Source of the DNA: Opitutaceae bacterium
Lineage (GTDB): Bacteria; Verrucomicrobiota; Verrucomicrobiia; Opitutales; Opitutaceae
Assembly (NCBI GenBank): GCA_023265535.1
Contig: JAHFTI010000020.1
Location: 1-17,450 of the forward strand
DNA length: 17,450 bases
Reading direction: 5' to 3'
The notes under the pieces are model-generated. The model made no database searches. It was not told where the DNA came from and was given only the letters and a program-made list of their open reading frames with translations. Below are positions 7,738 to 14,648 of the stretch, one piece after another. The translations under genes and the position numbers were made by a program. Every line of letters begins with the position of its first letter. The first letter of the stretch is position 1.

Positions 7738-8421
7738 TCAGTGCTGCATCGCCTCGCGCAGGGGCTGCAGGCGCTCGTCGAGCGACATGCTCACGATGTC
7801 GGACATGCTGCGCATCACGACGATGGCGTTGATGTTCGCGTCCTTCGAACAGGCCTCCTGGATGCGCTTGTAGAAGTGGATGTTCAGGTCGGCGAGCTGC
7901 CGGTAGAGGGTGTCGAGGCCCGCAAGCGCGAAGTCGGGCGTGCCGCCATCCTTGAGCACGAAGTACTGCTTGATGAGGTAGTCGCCCACCGTGCGGTAGA
8001 GTGTCTCCTCGAGCGAGGCGAAGGGGAGATGGAAGAGCGCCTGCGAACGCAGGCGCTGCAGCACGGGACAGGAGCTGCTGGCCATGACGAGGCCCATCAG
8101 TGTCTTGATGCCCATCTGTGCATCCGTGTCGGCGAGAATGGTGCGCTCAGGCGCCTCCACGCGGACCTTGAGGCGGGCGATGGAGGGCATGTGGGCGAAG
8201 CGCTCAAAGAGGGGCGCCAGGTCGAGGGCCGTGGGGCAATGCGTGCAGGAATCAGCCAGGGGGCAGCCGGGACAGCGGTGGAACTCGAGACGAGTCCAGG
8301 CTGGGAAGCCCTCCTCGCGCTCGGGCGTGGCGGGTACGGTGCGGTTCACATCCACGGGAAAGCTCCAGGTGCTGCCATCGGGAAGCTGGTAATGGTAGGT
8401 GATGACGAGCGGGGCGGCCAT
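7738..8421 (-). CDS. Conserved protein of unknown function with a CX2CX5CX2C motif (possibly DUF6901-type)
   Basis: A 227-residue soluble protein. The N-terminus (MAAPLVITYHYQLPDGS) looks like a small beta domain. It is followed by a four-cysteine cluster, C50-x2-C53-x5-C59-x2-C62, within FHRCPGCPLADSCTHCP, which suggests zinc or iron-sulfur binding. The helical second half carries MASSSCPVLQRLR with Cys118, FHLPFASLEETLYR, and a late NINAIVVMRSMSDI segment. From memory this matches a conserved family in Myxococcota and similar bacteria (I believe DUF6901), but I am not certain of the name. The ATG at 8421 was chosen over the in-frame extension to 8520, which reads as non-coding. The gene converges on putA and diverges from the signalling operon. 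Function is unknown. Confidence 0.82.
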   Translation of the reverse strand: MAAPLVITYHYQLPDGSTWSFPVDVNRTVPATPEREEGFPAWTRLEFHRCPGCPLADSCTHCPTALDLAPLFERFAHMPSIARLKVRVEAPERTILADTDAQMGIKTLMGLVMASSSCPVLQRLRSQALFHLPFASLEETLYRTVGDYLIKQYFVLKDGGTPDFALAGLDTLYRQLADLNIHFYKRIQEACSKDANINAIVVMRSMSDIVSMSLDERLQPLREAMQH

Positions 8422-8607
8422 GGGTTCTTGGGTTGGGGTGACCGCTGAACTCCATTGCGGGAGGCGAAGCCGGGCAAGAACAGGCTTTACGTAGGTGGGC
8501 TGGGGGAAAGCTGCGAGCACGCGGACGCAGGAGAGGTATCGGTGCCAGCCATGGAACCGCCCGGAACGCCTGTCTTCATTGCCAACAGGCTCCCTGGCAA
8601 GTTATCC

Positions 8608-8629
8608 CGGGCGGGACAGTCCCCGCCCG
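8608..8629. repeat. GC-rich inverted repeat (CGGGCGGG / CCCGCCCG)
   Basis: A perfect 8-bp stem (8608-8615 with 8622-8629) surrounds a 6-nt loop. No T tract follows on either strand, so it is not a standard terminator. It could be a transcript structure or a protein-binding site in the divergent region. Confidence 0.35.
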
Positions 8630-8757
8630 CGGATCAGGCGTCCGGGCAACACGCGGCACGGGGAATCGACCCCAGCCCCGAGCCCAGGCAAGCTCCCCAG
8701 GACGGCTGCACCCGCCAAGCGCTTGCGAGTGTCAAACATCGTCACCGTCTTGCTACA

Positions 8758-8767
8758 GAAACGTTTC
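8758..8767. promoter_or_regulatory. GAAACGTTTC palindrome, possible operator
   Basis: This is a perfect 10-bp palindrome with a central CG, reminiscent of LacI-family operator cores. It lies 45 bp upstream of the ATG at 8813, a position suited to control of the signalling operon. Only one copy was noticed in the window, and no LacI-type regulator gene is present. Confidence 0.25.
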
Positions 8768-8812
8768 CCAGGCGGGTTGACCTGCGGGGCTGCGGACCGG
8801 GACGCTGGTGGC

Positions 8813-8866
8813 ATGAGTCTGCCCGCCACGTCCACCACACCGCGCACCACACCGGCCAAGCGCTAG
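8813..8866 (+). pseudogene. 17-codon in-frame leader of the CheA-like kinase, cut by TAG
   Basis: ATG at 8813 reads 17 codons (MSLPATSTTPRTTPAKR) and ends at TAG 8864-8866. The stop is in the same frame as the kinase, and the codons after it, up to the GTG at 8885, encode GESLRW, leading directly into the first membrane helix. The combined stretch looks like one natural cytoplasmic tail with positive charges before a helix. This could be a nonsense mutation or sequencing error in the kinase gene, or a short translated leader with re-initiation downstream. Confidence 0.5.
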
Positions 8867-8884
8867 GGCGAAAGCCTGCGCTGG

Positions 8885-11080
8885 GTGCTGTATTTTTACC
8901 TCCCCGTCCTCCTCATCGCCCTCGGCCTGAGCTACGCCCTCATGGAAAACGGCCAGGCCCTCGACGACGCCCTCCTGGGCAACCAGCGCGTGGCAGGCAC
9001 GGCGACCCGCATGGGCACGCTCGCCGAACAGATCGAGAAGTCGCTGCTTCTCATCGAGCGCAGCGTGCGCGAGGAACAGCCGGTGGCCTCCGCGATCTAC
9101 GAGCTCCAGCGTTCGGCGGACCGCCTCGACCAGATCATCGGCTGCTTCAACGACGGCGGCGAGACGGTGGCCCCGGACAATTCGCGCATCATGATCAACC
9201 CGCTCACCGACGAGCGCGCGGTCGCCAGTCTCCAGGAACTGAATACAATCTGGTTCGGCATCAAGAACCAGAGCGACAAGGTCATCCGCCTCGTCAGCCA
9301 GAACAAGCCCCTCACGGTCCCGCTCATGCGCGAGGTCTCGGAATTCGTGCACGGCCAGGCGGGCCGTTTCTCGGAACAGAGCCTCGCCTATTCCAAGCGC
9401 CTCGAGCAGGTGCTCAAGGACAAGTCCTCGGGCAGGCAGAACCTGCAGGGCATCGGCAACGCCCTCGCCATGCTCGCCTGGGGTGCGATGCCGGTGGTCT
9501 TCCTGCTGAACCGCACGCGCCGCGCTCGCGACCTGGCCACCGCCACGGCACGCGAGCTCGGGGCCAAGCAGGCGCAGCTCGAGCAGAAGACCACCGAGCT
9601 CTCGACCTCCAAGTCCGAGACCGACCGCATCATGGAAACCGTGCAGGAGGGACTCCTCCTGATGGACCGGGAGTCGATCATCGGCGCGCAGTACTCGGCG
9701 GAGCTGCGCGGCATCCTGCGCATCGATTCCCCCGCGGGCCTGAGCCTGCTCAACCAGCTGCAGCGGCTCCTGACGGAGAAGATGTTCAACACCACCAAGG
9801 ACTACTTCGCACTGCTCTTCGACGCGCGCCGCAAGGAGAAGACGGTCCTCAAGGTGAACCCGCTCGACCAGGTCGAGGTGCATTTCAGCAATCCCGCGGG
9901 CGGCTTCGTCACGCGGCACCTCGGCTTCAACTTCAGGCGCATCATGGACGGTGACCAGGTGTCGCGTGTCTTCGTGGCGATCAAGGACATCACCGCACAG
10001 GTGGAACTGGAGCGCAGCCTGCGCGAGGCGGAGAAGAAGAAGGACCACCAGCTCGAGATCCTCCTCAACATCATCCACGTCGAGTCCGCCGCCGTGGAGG
10101 AGTTCTCACAGATGGCCCGCAGGGAGCTGCAGCAGATCAACGAGGCCCTAAAGGCGGAGGACTTCGCGGCCTCGCTCGCCCACCAGGCGGAGGCGCTGCG
10201 CCCGCGCCTGCAGCGGGTGTTCTCCTCGGTGCACAACATCAAGGGCAATGCGGCGGTGCTCGGCCTGGAGTACTTCAGCAAGGCCTGCATGGAATTCGAG
10301 TCTCGCATCTCCGAATTGCTTTCAAAGGCCACCCTCGGCGGCGACGACTTCATCTCGATCGTGATCCTGCAGTCCAATCTCAAGGCAGACCTCGCCGAGC
10401 TCCACGAACTCCAGGACAAGCTCGGCAAGCTGCGCCCCGCTGCGCGCCCCCTGCCGGCGCAGGCGCCCTCGCCGACCGGCAGCGCCTCCACCGCAGCCAC
10501 CCCCGAGCACGCCGAGGACAAGCTCGCCGCCACCCTCGAGGCCTTCGCCATCAAGACCGCCCAGGAACTGGGCAAGCAGGTCACCGTGGACATCGACTCG
10601 GTGGCGCTCAAGAACTTCGGCAGCCAACGCCGCGCCCTGCTTCGTGATGTGCTCATCCAGCTCACCCGCAACGCGCTCGCACACAGCCTGGAGACACCCG
10701 AGCAGCGGACCAGCCTCGGGAAACCGGCAGCGGGCACGATCCGCGTGAGCGCCCTTCCCCGCGGGGAAAACGGACTCGTCGGCCTGCTCTTCAGGGACGA
10801 CGGCCAGGGACTCAACCTCGAGCGCATCCGTGCGCGCGCCGTGGAGCGCAGGATCATCGCCGCCGAGGAGGCGGCAGGCCTCGATGAAAACCAGGTGGCG
10901 GCACTCATCTTCGAGCCCGGGCTATCCACAGCCAGCGAGGCGGGAGACCATGCGGGACGCGGCATGGGCATGGACATCATCCGCACCAAGGTGATCGACG
11001 AGGCGGGCGGCGACCTGCACCTGCAGAGCGAACCCGGCATGTACTGCGAATTCGGCATCTACCTTCCGGAGGCGGCCTGA
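8885..11080 (+). CDS. Membrane-anchored CheA-like histidine kinase with Hpt domain
   Basis: Numbered from the GTG at 8885 (731 residues). Residues 2-20 form a membrane helix. Residues 21-185 are a helical extracytoplasmic sensor, then a second helix spans about 190-208, ending in NRTRRAR. A coiled coil (212-245) leads to a PAS-like domain (about 248-375, ending VAIKDITAQVELE). An Hpt domain has His450 in VHNIKGNAAVLG. The CheA-type ATPase shows Asn596 in LTRNALAHSLE, DDGQGLN (638-644), FEPGLST and GRGMGMDII (691-699). It stops directly after the ATPase, so the CheW-like P5 domain of true CheA is missing. Autophosphorylation at the Hpt histidine and transfer to the next gene's receiver is inferred. 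An in-frame TAG (8864-8866) separates this ORF from a likely ATG at 8813; the GTG start would begin almost inside the first helix. Four downstream genes appear co-transcribed. Confidence 0.85.
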   Translation: MLYFYLPVLLIALGLSYALMENGQALDDALLGNQRVAGTATRMGTLAEQIEKSLLLIERSVREEQPVASAIYELQRSADRLDQIIGCFNDGGETVAPDNSRIMINPLTDERAVASLQELNTIWFGIKNQSDKVIRLVSQNKPLTVPLMREVSEFVHGQAGRFSEQSLAYSKRLEQVLKDKSSGRQNLQGIGNALAMLAWGAMPVVFLLNRTRRARDLATATARELGAKQAQLEQKTTELSTSKSETDRIMETVQEGLLLMDRESIIGAQYSAELRGILRIDSPAGLSLLNQLQRLLTEKMFNTTKDYFALLFDARRKEKTVLKVNPLDQVEVHFSNPAGGFVTRHLGFNFRRIMDGDQVSRVFVAIKDITAQVELERSLREAEKKKDHQLEILLNIIHVESAAVEEFSQMARRELQQINEALKAEDFAASLAHQAEALRPRLQRVFSSVHNIKGNAAVLGLEYFSKACMEFESRISELLSKATLGGDDFISIVILQSNLKADLAELHELQDKLGKLRPAARPLPAQAPSPTGSASTAATPEHAEDKLAATLEAFAIKTAQELGKQVTVDIDSVALKNFGSQRRALLRDVLIQLTRNALAHSLETPEQRTSLGKPAAGTIRVSALPRGENGLVGLLFRDDGQGLNLERIRARAVERRIIAAEEAAGLDENQVAALIFEPGLSTASEAGDHAGRGMGMDIIRTKVIDEAGGDLHLQSEPGMYCEFGIYLPEAA
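11068..11072 (+). promoter_or_regulatory. Ribosome binding site for the CheY-like gene
   Basis: GGAGG lies inside the last codons of the kinase gene, 10 nt before the ATG at 11083. It supports that start over the second ATG at 11092 and suggests translational coupling. Confidence 0.5.
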
Positions 11081-11082
11081 CC

Positions 11083-11445
11083 ATGGAGCCCATGAAACTG
11101 CTCGTCGTGGACGACTCGCTCATCATGCGCCGCAGCATCGAGCGCCTGCTGCGCAGCGGGCGCTTCTCGGAGATCCGCACCGCCTCCAACGGCCAGCAGG
11201 CCTTCGAGGAATTCCGGACTTTCAGGCCGGACCTCATCACGATGGACATCACCATGCCGCTCATGGATGGCCTGACGGCGGTGGACACGATCCTGCGCGA
11301 CAACCCCGAGGCGCGCATCCTGGTGGTGTCCGCGCTCGCCGACAAGTCCACCGCGGTCGAGGCGATCAAGCGCGGTGCGCTTGGCTTCCTGCTCAAGCCC
11401 ATCACCCCCGAGTCCCTCAATGAGGCGATCGAGGACATTCTCTGA
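11083..11445 (+). CDS. CheY-like single-domain response regulator
   Basis: The 120-residue protein is a bare receiver domain. Acidic Asp10/Asp11 sit in LLVVDDS, the phospho-acceptor is Asp55 in LITMDITMP, the switch Ser is Ser83 in VVSALAD, and Lys105 lies in FLLKPI. No output domain is attached, so it should act by protein contact, as CheY does. The start is 2 nt after the kinase TGA, with GGAGG upstream. The kinase before it and the two CheX-like genes after it make it the most likely phosphate acceptor of the pathway. No flagellar or pilus motor gene is visible that would show its target. Confidence 0.93.
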   Translation: MEPMKLLVVDDSLIMRRSIERLLRSGRFSEIRTASNGQQAFEEFRTFRPDLITMDITMPLMDGLTAVDTILRDNPEARILVVSALADKSTAVEAIKRGALGFLLKPITPESLNEAIEDIL

Positions 11446-11466
11446 CAACCCCCACAAGCCCGTTCC

Positions 11467-11928
11467 ATGGAATCTGAAATCCTCAAGGTGATCACGCAGG
11501 GTGCGACCGACTATTTTGCCCAGGTCGGCGGGCAACCCGCGCTCACCCACCCCGCGTATCTTGAAAACCCCAAATCCACCCCGGTTGACGACTTCTCGGC
11601 GCTCATCGGCATCAGCGGCCGCTACCGCGGTTGCGTCTATTTCACGGCGCCGCGCGCGCTGCTCACCCCGCTGCTCGAGCGGCTCGGCGAGCGCACCCGC
11701 GAGGACAGCCTCTATGCGGACCTCGCGGGCGAGATCAGCAACACCATCGCCGGCAACGCGCGCCGCCAGCTCGGCGCAGGCTTCATGATCTCCGTGCCGA
11801 TCCTGCTGCGGGGCCGCCCCGACGAGCTCCAGTTTCCGCGCGGCGTGGACTGCTTTGTCGTGCCCATAGAGTGGGGAGGCCAACGCGCCCGCCTCGTCTT
11901 CGCCATCCGTCAGGAGGAGGCGGCATGA
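11467..11928 (+). CDS. CheX-like CheY-P phosphatase (first copy)
   Basis: CheX-family proteins speed up dephosphorylation of CheY-P using an E-x2-N motif on a long helix. This 153-residue protein has that motif as Glu89-x2-Asn92 in LAGEISNTIAGNARRQLG, followed by a second conserved Asn97. The N-terminal ESEILKVITQGATDYFAQV helix and a GRYRGCVYFTAPRALLTPLL strand-helix unit also fit the family. It lies 21 nt after the receiver gene and its TGA overlaps the next gene's ATG (ATGA). The likely role is to switch off the neighbouring CheY-like protein. Family membership was judged by eye, but the motif and context agree well. Confidence 0.85.
   Translation: MESEILKVITQGATDYFAQVGGQPALTHPAYLENPKSTPVDDFSALIGISGRYRGCVYFTAPRALLTPLLERLGERTREDSLYADLAGEISNTIAGNARRQLGAGFMISVPILLRGRPDELQFPRGVDCFVVPIEWGGQRARLVFAIRQEEAA
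11912..11920 (+). promoter_or_regulatory. Strong ribosome binding site for the second CheX gene
   Basis: AGGAGGAGG ends 4 nt before the ATG at 11925; its first AGGAGG ends 7 nt before. Together with the ATGA overlap it fixes the start of the second CheX gene, since longer readings of the same frame lie over the first CheX. Confidence 0.65.
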
Positions 11929-12401
11929 GCGCCCACAACGAAGTCAGCGGCTTCGCCCCCGAACGCGACATCGCCACCATCGCAGGCCTGGTCGTCACCT
12001 ACTTCCGCACCGTCACCGGCACGGAGGCGCGTTTTCTTCCCGCCACCATCGAGATGATGAATCCCGACTCGCCGGAATTCTCCGGGCGCATGGATGTCGA
12101 GGGCACCTGCACCGGCTGGCTGAGCATCGGCATGCCCAAGGAGATGCTGGCCGGCCTGCTCGAGTCGCTCGGCGAAAACCGCCGCGACGAGGAGGCGCTG
12201 CTCGACATGACAGGCGAGATGCTCAGCACGATCGTGAGCAATGCCCGCGCGCATTTCGGCAGGCAGCTGCGCGTGCGCCCGCCCCACACCGCCAGCGGAG
12301 CCTGGGCCGGTGGCTGGGAGGGACGCCCCACGCTGCTCTGCCTGCTCCCCTTCCTCTGGTGCGAACACCAGGGGCTGCTGGTCGTGGCACTCCACGCCTG
12401 A
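11925..12401 (+). CDS. CheX-like protein (second copy) lacking the catalytic Asn
   Basis: This 158-residue protein resembles the first CheX in layout: an N-terminal helix (RDIATIAGLVVTYFRTVTG), a CTGWLSIGMPKEMLAGLLESL unit, and the motif helix MTGEMLSTIVSNARAHFG. Glu98 is in place, but the residue at +3, normally the catalytic Asn, is Ser101. The later Asn106 is kept. In CheX and CheC enzymes the Glu and Asn both contribute to CheY-P hydrolysis, so activity may be lost or altered. It might bind the receiver, dimerise with the first CheX, or dephosphorylate weakly. The start is set by an AGGAGGAGG site and an ATGA overlap with the first CheX. The two copies probably arose by duplication. Confidence 0.82.
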   Translation: MSAHNEVSGFAPERDIATIAGLVVTYFRTVTGTEARFLPATIEMMNPDSPEFSGRMDVEGTCTGWLSIGMPKEMLAGLLESLGENRRDEEALLDMTGEMLSTIVSNARAHFGRQLRVRPPHTASGAWAGGWEGRPTLLCLLPFLWCEHQGLLVVALHA

Positions 12402-12440
12402 TTTTTCGCCAATCGCAAGAACGCCCAACGCCCGCCTGCA

Positions 12441-13424
12441 ATGAAGACCCTGACCGAACTCATCGAAGCGCACGCCTGCCAGCTGGAGTGCTTTGCCCCC
12501 GTGGCCGAGCCCCCTGAACACACGCAGGGACTGAAGCTGCCGCCTCGCCTCTGGCAGATCCTGGAGGCGCTGGGCCGGGGGGCCAGCGCGGCCGAGCTGG
12601 CCGCGCGCCTCGGGCTTCCCGCGGAGACAGTGCACGCCGTCCTGCGCGCCTTCGAGGTTGAGGGCCTTGTATCCAAAGTCTTGATACCATGTCCTGCGCT
12701 GCCGGGGCAGCCCATGCCCACGCCGGTGCGCGCGACGACGGTTGCGGCGGCTGCGACGACTGCGGTCCCTTCGGTGGCTGCGGCGACAGAAGGCGGCCAA
12801 CCGGAAATGCTCGCCGTCGAGGCGGAGGCCCTTGCCTCCCTTCCCGCGGAAGCGAGCCCGGCCCACGCGGCACCCGCCCCGGCTCCCCAGCCCCCCGCCC
12901 CGGTTGCCCAGGCACCCGCTGCGGAAACGAGGGAGCGCAAGGGGCGCGTGGCCCTCAAGTTCGCAGCGAGATCGCGACCTGCACCCCAGGTGTCGGCAGC
13001 GGTGCCGGCGCCGGCCGAGGCCGCACCCGAGGCGTCCGTGCCCGCTCTTTCCCCGCGCCCTGAAACAGCCGGTGCTGCCCGGCCCGCACCCGTTCGCCTC
13101 CGCCTCGGAGCCACTCCGCGCAAGACGACAACGGCGGCAGCCGAGACAATCCCCGCCGCCCAGCAGCAGGCCTGGCCGCTGCAGCCCGTGCTCGACGCCT
13201 TGCGCGCCAAGACCGGCGGCGACCCCATGGTGGGCCAGCTGCTCGCCTACCGCGTTTTCCTGCGTGTTCCGGGCGAACTCCTCCAGGCGGCGGGCATCCG
13301 TTCGGTGTGCCTGATCGAGCCGGACCTGGTCATCAACGATCCCAAGCTGAAGCAGGCGATCGAGACCGCGCTCCAGGACGTCGCGGGACTCTCCTGGCCG
13401 GCCGCCCTGGCTCCTGCGGCATAA
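12441..13424 (+). CDS. Winged-helix N-domain protein with Ala/Pro-rich linker, unknown function
   Basis: A 327-residue protein in three parts. Residues about 33-82 look like a winged helix-turn-helix: LPPRLWQILEALGRG, then ASAAELAARLGLP, then ETVHAVLRAFEVEGLV. Residues about 88-250 are a low-complexity linker rich in Ala, Pro and Val, with a few basic patches. Residues about 253-320 form an ordered C-terminal region (WPLQPVLDALRAKTGGDP through LIEPDLVINDPKLKQAIETA) that I do not recognise. It is the last gene of the signalling operon, 39 nt after the second CheX. DNA binding or a protein-contact role as pathway output is possible, but only position suggests it. The sequence downstream is a bidirectional terminator. 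Confidence 0.8.
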   Translation: MKTLTELIEAHACQLECFAPVAEPPEHTQGLKLPPRLWQILEALGRGASAAELAARLGLPAETVHAVLRAFEVEGLVSKVLIPCPALPGQPMPTPVRATTVAAAATTAVPSVAAATEGGQPEMLAVEAEALASLPAEASPAHAAPAPAPQPPAPVAQAPAAETRERKGRVALKFAARSRPAPQVSAAVPAPAEAAPEASVPALSPRPETAGAARPAPVRLRLGATPRKTTTAAAETIPAAQQQAWPLQPVLDALRAKTGGDPMVGQLLAYRVFLRVPGELLQAAGIRSVCLIEPDLVINDPKLKQAIETALQDVAGLSWPAALAPAA

Positions 13425-13427
13425 GAC

Positions 13428-13462
13428 AAAAACCCCGGCTGCAGCGCGTGCAACCGGAGTTT
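13428..13462. terminator. Bidirectional intrinsic terminator between the signalling operon and trxB
   Basis: Positions 13430-13443 pair with 13449-13462 around a 5-nt GCGCG loop, with two C-A mismatches in the stem. An AAAAA run (13428-13432) starts the left arm, giving TTTTT on the minus strand, and GTTT closes the right arm on the plus strand. It lies 4 nt after the stop at 13424 and 48 nt after the trxB stop, so it can serve both convergent genes. The T tract is better for trxB. Confidence 0.75.
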
Positions 13463-13509
13463 GAAAGACGGACGGTGCGGAACCGTGCACGAGGACCGGG
13501 CGCGAGGCC

Positions 13510-14454
13510 TCAGCCTTCGTGCTCGGCGAGCCAGCGCTCGGTCTCGATGGCGGCCTGGCAGCCCATGCCCGCCGCGGTGATCGCCTGGCGGTACACGTGG
13601 TCGGCACAGTCACCCGCCACAAAGACGCCGGGGACGGAGGTGCGGACCTGGGAGCCGAGAACCGGCTTGAAATAGCCCGCCTCGTCGAGTTCCAGCGCGC
13701 CCACGAAGGCCTCGGAATTCGGCTTGTGGCCGATGGCGACAAAGATGCCCTTCACAGGGAGCACGCTCTCGGCCTGGGTCTTGACGTTGCGGACCTTCAG
13801 GCCCGAAACGGCGCCGGCCTGCACGCCCTCCACCTCGACGGGCACGCTGTCCCAGACCATCTGGATCTTCGGATGGGCGACGGTGCGCTCAGCCATGATG
13901 CGCGAGGCGCGCAGGGTGTCGCGACGATGCACAAGGTACACCTTGCTGGCGAAGCGGGTGAGGAAGAGGGCCTCCTCGCAGGCGCTGTCGCCGCCGCCGA
14001 GCACGGCCACTTCCATCTTGCGATAGAAGGCGCCGTCGCAGGTGGCGCAGGTGGTCACGCCCTTGCCGCCGTAGAGTTCCTTTTCGCCGGGAATACCGGT
14101 CATGCGGGGCGAGGCGCCGGTGGCGATGATGATGGCCTTGGCCTCGTAGGTCTTCTCGCCGCAGACGAGGCGCTTGACCGGGCCCTTGAGGTCGACGGAG
14201 CTGACCATGGCCTGCTCAAAGCGGGCGCCGAAGCGCGTGGCCTGCTCGCGCAGGTTGCTCATGAGCTGAAAGCCGTCGATTCCGTGCGGAAAACCGGGAA
14301 AATTCTCCACCTCGGAGGTCGTGGTGAGCTGGCCGCCGGGGAGGCTGCCCTCGAGCACGAGGGGACTGAGGTTGGCGCGGGCGGTGTAGATCGCGGAGGT
14401 GAGGCCGGCGCAGCCGGTACCGACGATGATGACGTTTTCGACAGTGGAGGACAT
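13510..14454 (-). CDS. trxB: Thioredoxin reductase (NADPH), TrxB
   Basis: TrxB is a cytoplasmic FAD enzyme that passes electrons from NADPH to thioredoxin. The 314-residue length is standard for the low-molecular-weight form. Residues 12-17 are GTGCAG, where most homologues have GSGPAG in the FAD-binding turn. The redox-active pair is Cys136-Ala-Thr-Cys139 in TTCATCDGAFYR. The NADPH-binding turn is LGGGDSACEEALFL, and the C-terminal FAD motif is VFVAGDCADHVYRQ followed by AAGMGCQAA. The ATG at 14454 gives the normal N-terminus (VENVIIVGTG). The gene is preceded by a 194-nt spacer containing a long G run on the plus strand, and it ends at a bidirectional terminator. Thioredoxin itself is not in the window. 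Confidence 0.97.
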   Translation of the reverse strand: MSSTVENVIIVGTGCAGLTSAIYTARANLSPLVLEGSLPGGQLTTTSEVENFPGFPHGIDGFQLMSNLREQATRFGARFEQAMVSSVDLKGPVKRLVCGEKTYEAKAIIIATGASPRMTGIPGEKELYGGKGVTTCATCDGAFYRKMEVAVLGGGDSACEEALFLTRFASKVYLVHRRDTLRASRIMAERTVAHPKIQMVWDSVPVEVEGVQAGAVSGLKVRNVKTQAESVLPVKGIFVAIGHKPNSEAFVGALELDEAGYFKPVLGSQVRTSVPGVFVAGDCADHVYRQAITAAGMGCQAAIETERWLAEHEG

Positions 14455-14597
14455 GACGTGGTGGAAAATTGGGCGACGGGGCTAACGAGGAGTCAAATGC
14501 CGCAAACCGCAAGCGTGCGATGAGGAGGGAGGACGGCGATTGGATGAAATTTGCGGAGGCGGGGCAAAATGGGTGCGAGGGAAGACTGGTTTGCCGC

Positions 14598-14625
14598 CGG
14601 AAGGAGGCGGGGCGGGGGGGGAAGG
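14598..14625 (+). other. G-run tract upstream of trxB (possible G-quadruplex)
   Basis: Between the DUF374 stop and the trxB start, the plus strand has clustered G tracts, including GGGG at 14609-14612 and eight consecutive G at 14614-14621, flanked by several GG pairs. The transcribed strand of trxB would carry the matching C runs. A quadruplex on the plus strand is possible, but only two tracts are longer than GG. Confidence 0.3.
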
Positions 14626-14648
14626 CGGACGGACTGGCCGCAGAAGGG

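Larger units (their letters stand above)
8422..8812. other. 391-bp divergent intergenic region before the CheA-like kinase operon
   Basis: No convincing gene lies here. The plus frame that is open through it gives a Pro/Arg-rich sequence without family features. It must hold the promoters of the cysteine-motif gene (minus) and of the signalling operon (plus), but I see no strong -35/-10 pair. It does contain a GC-rich 8-bp-stem hairpin (8608-8629) and a 10-bp GAAACGTTTC palindrome (8758-8767), 45 bp before the ATG at 8813. Confidence 0.6.

Noticed and set aside
8495..8866. A 123-codon plus-strand frame upstream of the kinase
   Set aside because: Most of it is Pro/Arg-rich with no family features. 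Only the last 17 codons, from ATG 8813, look like a real N-terminus.
11910..13742. A 610-codon minus-strand open frame across the second CheX gene, the winged-helix gene and the end of trxB
   Set aside because: Low-complexity Arg/Gly/Ser-rich translation that conflicts with three supported genes and crosses a terminator.
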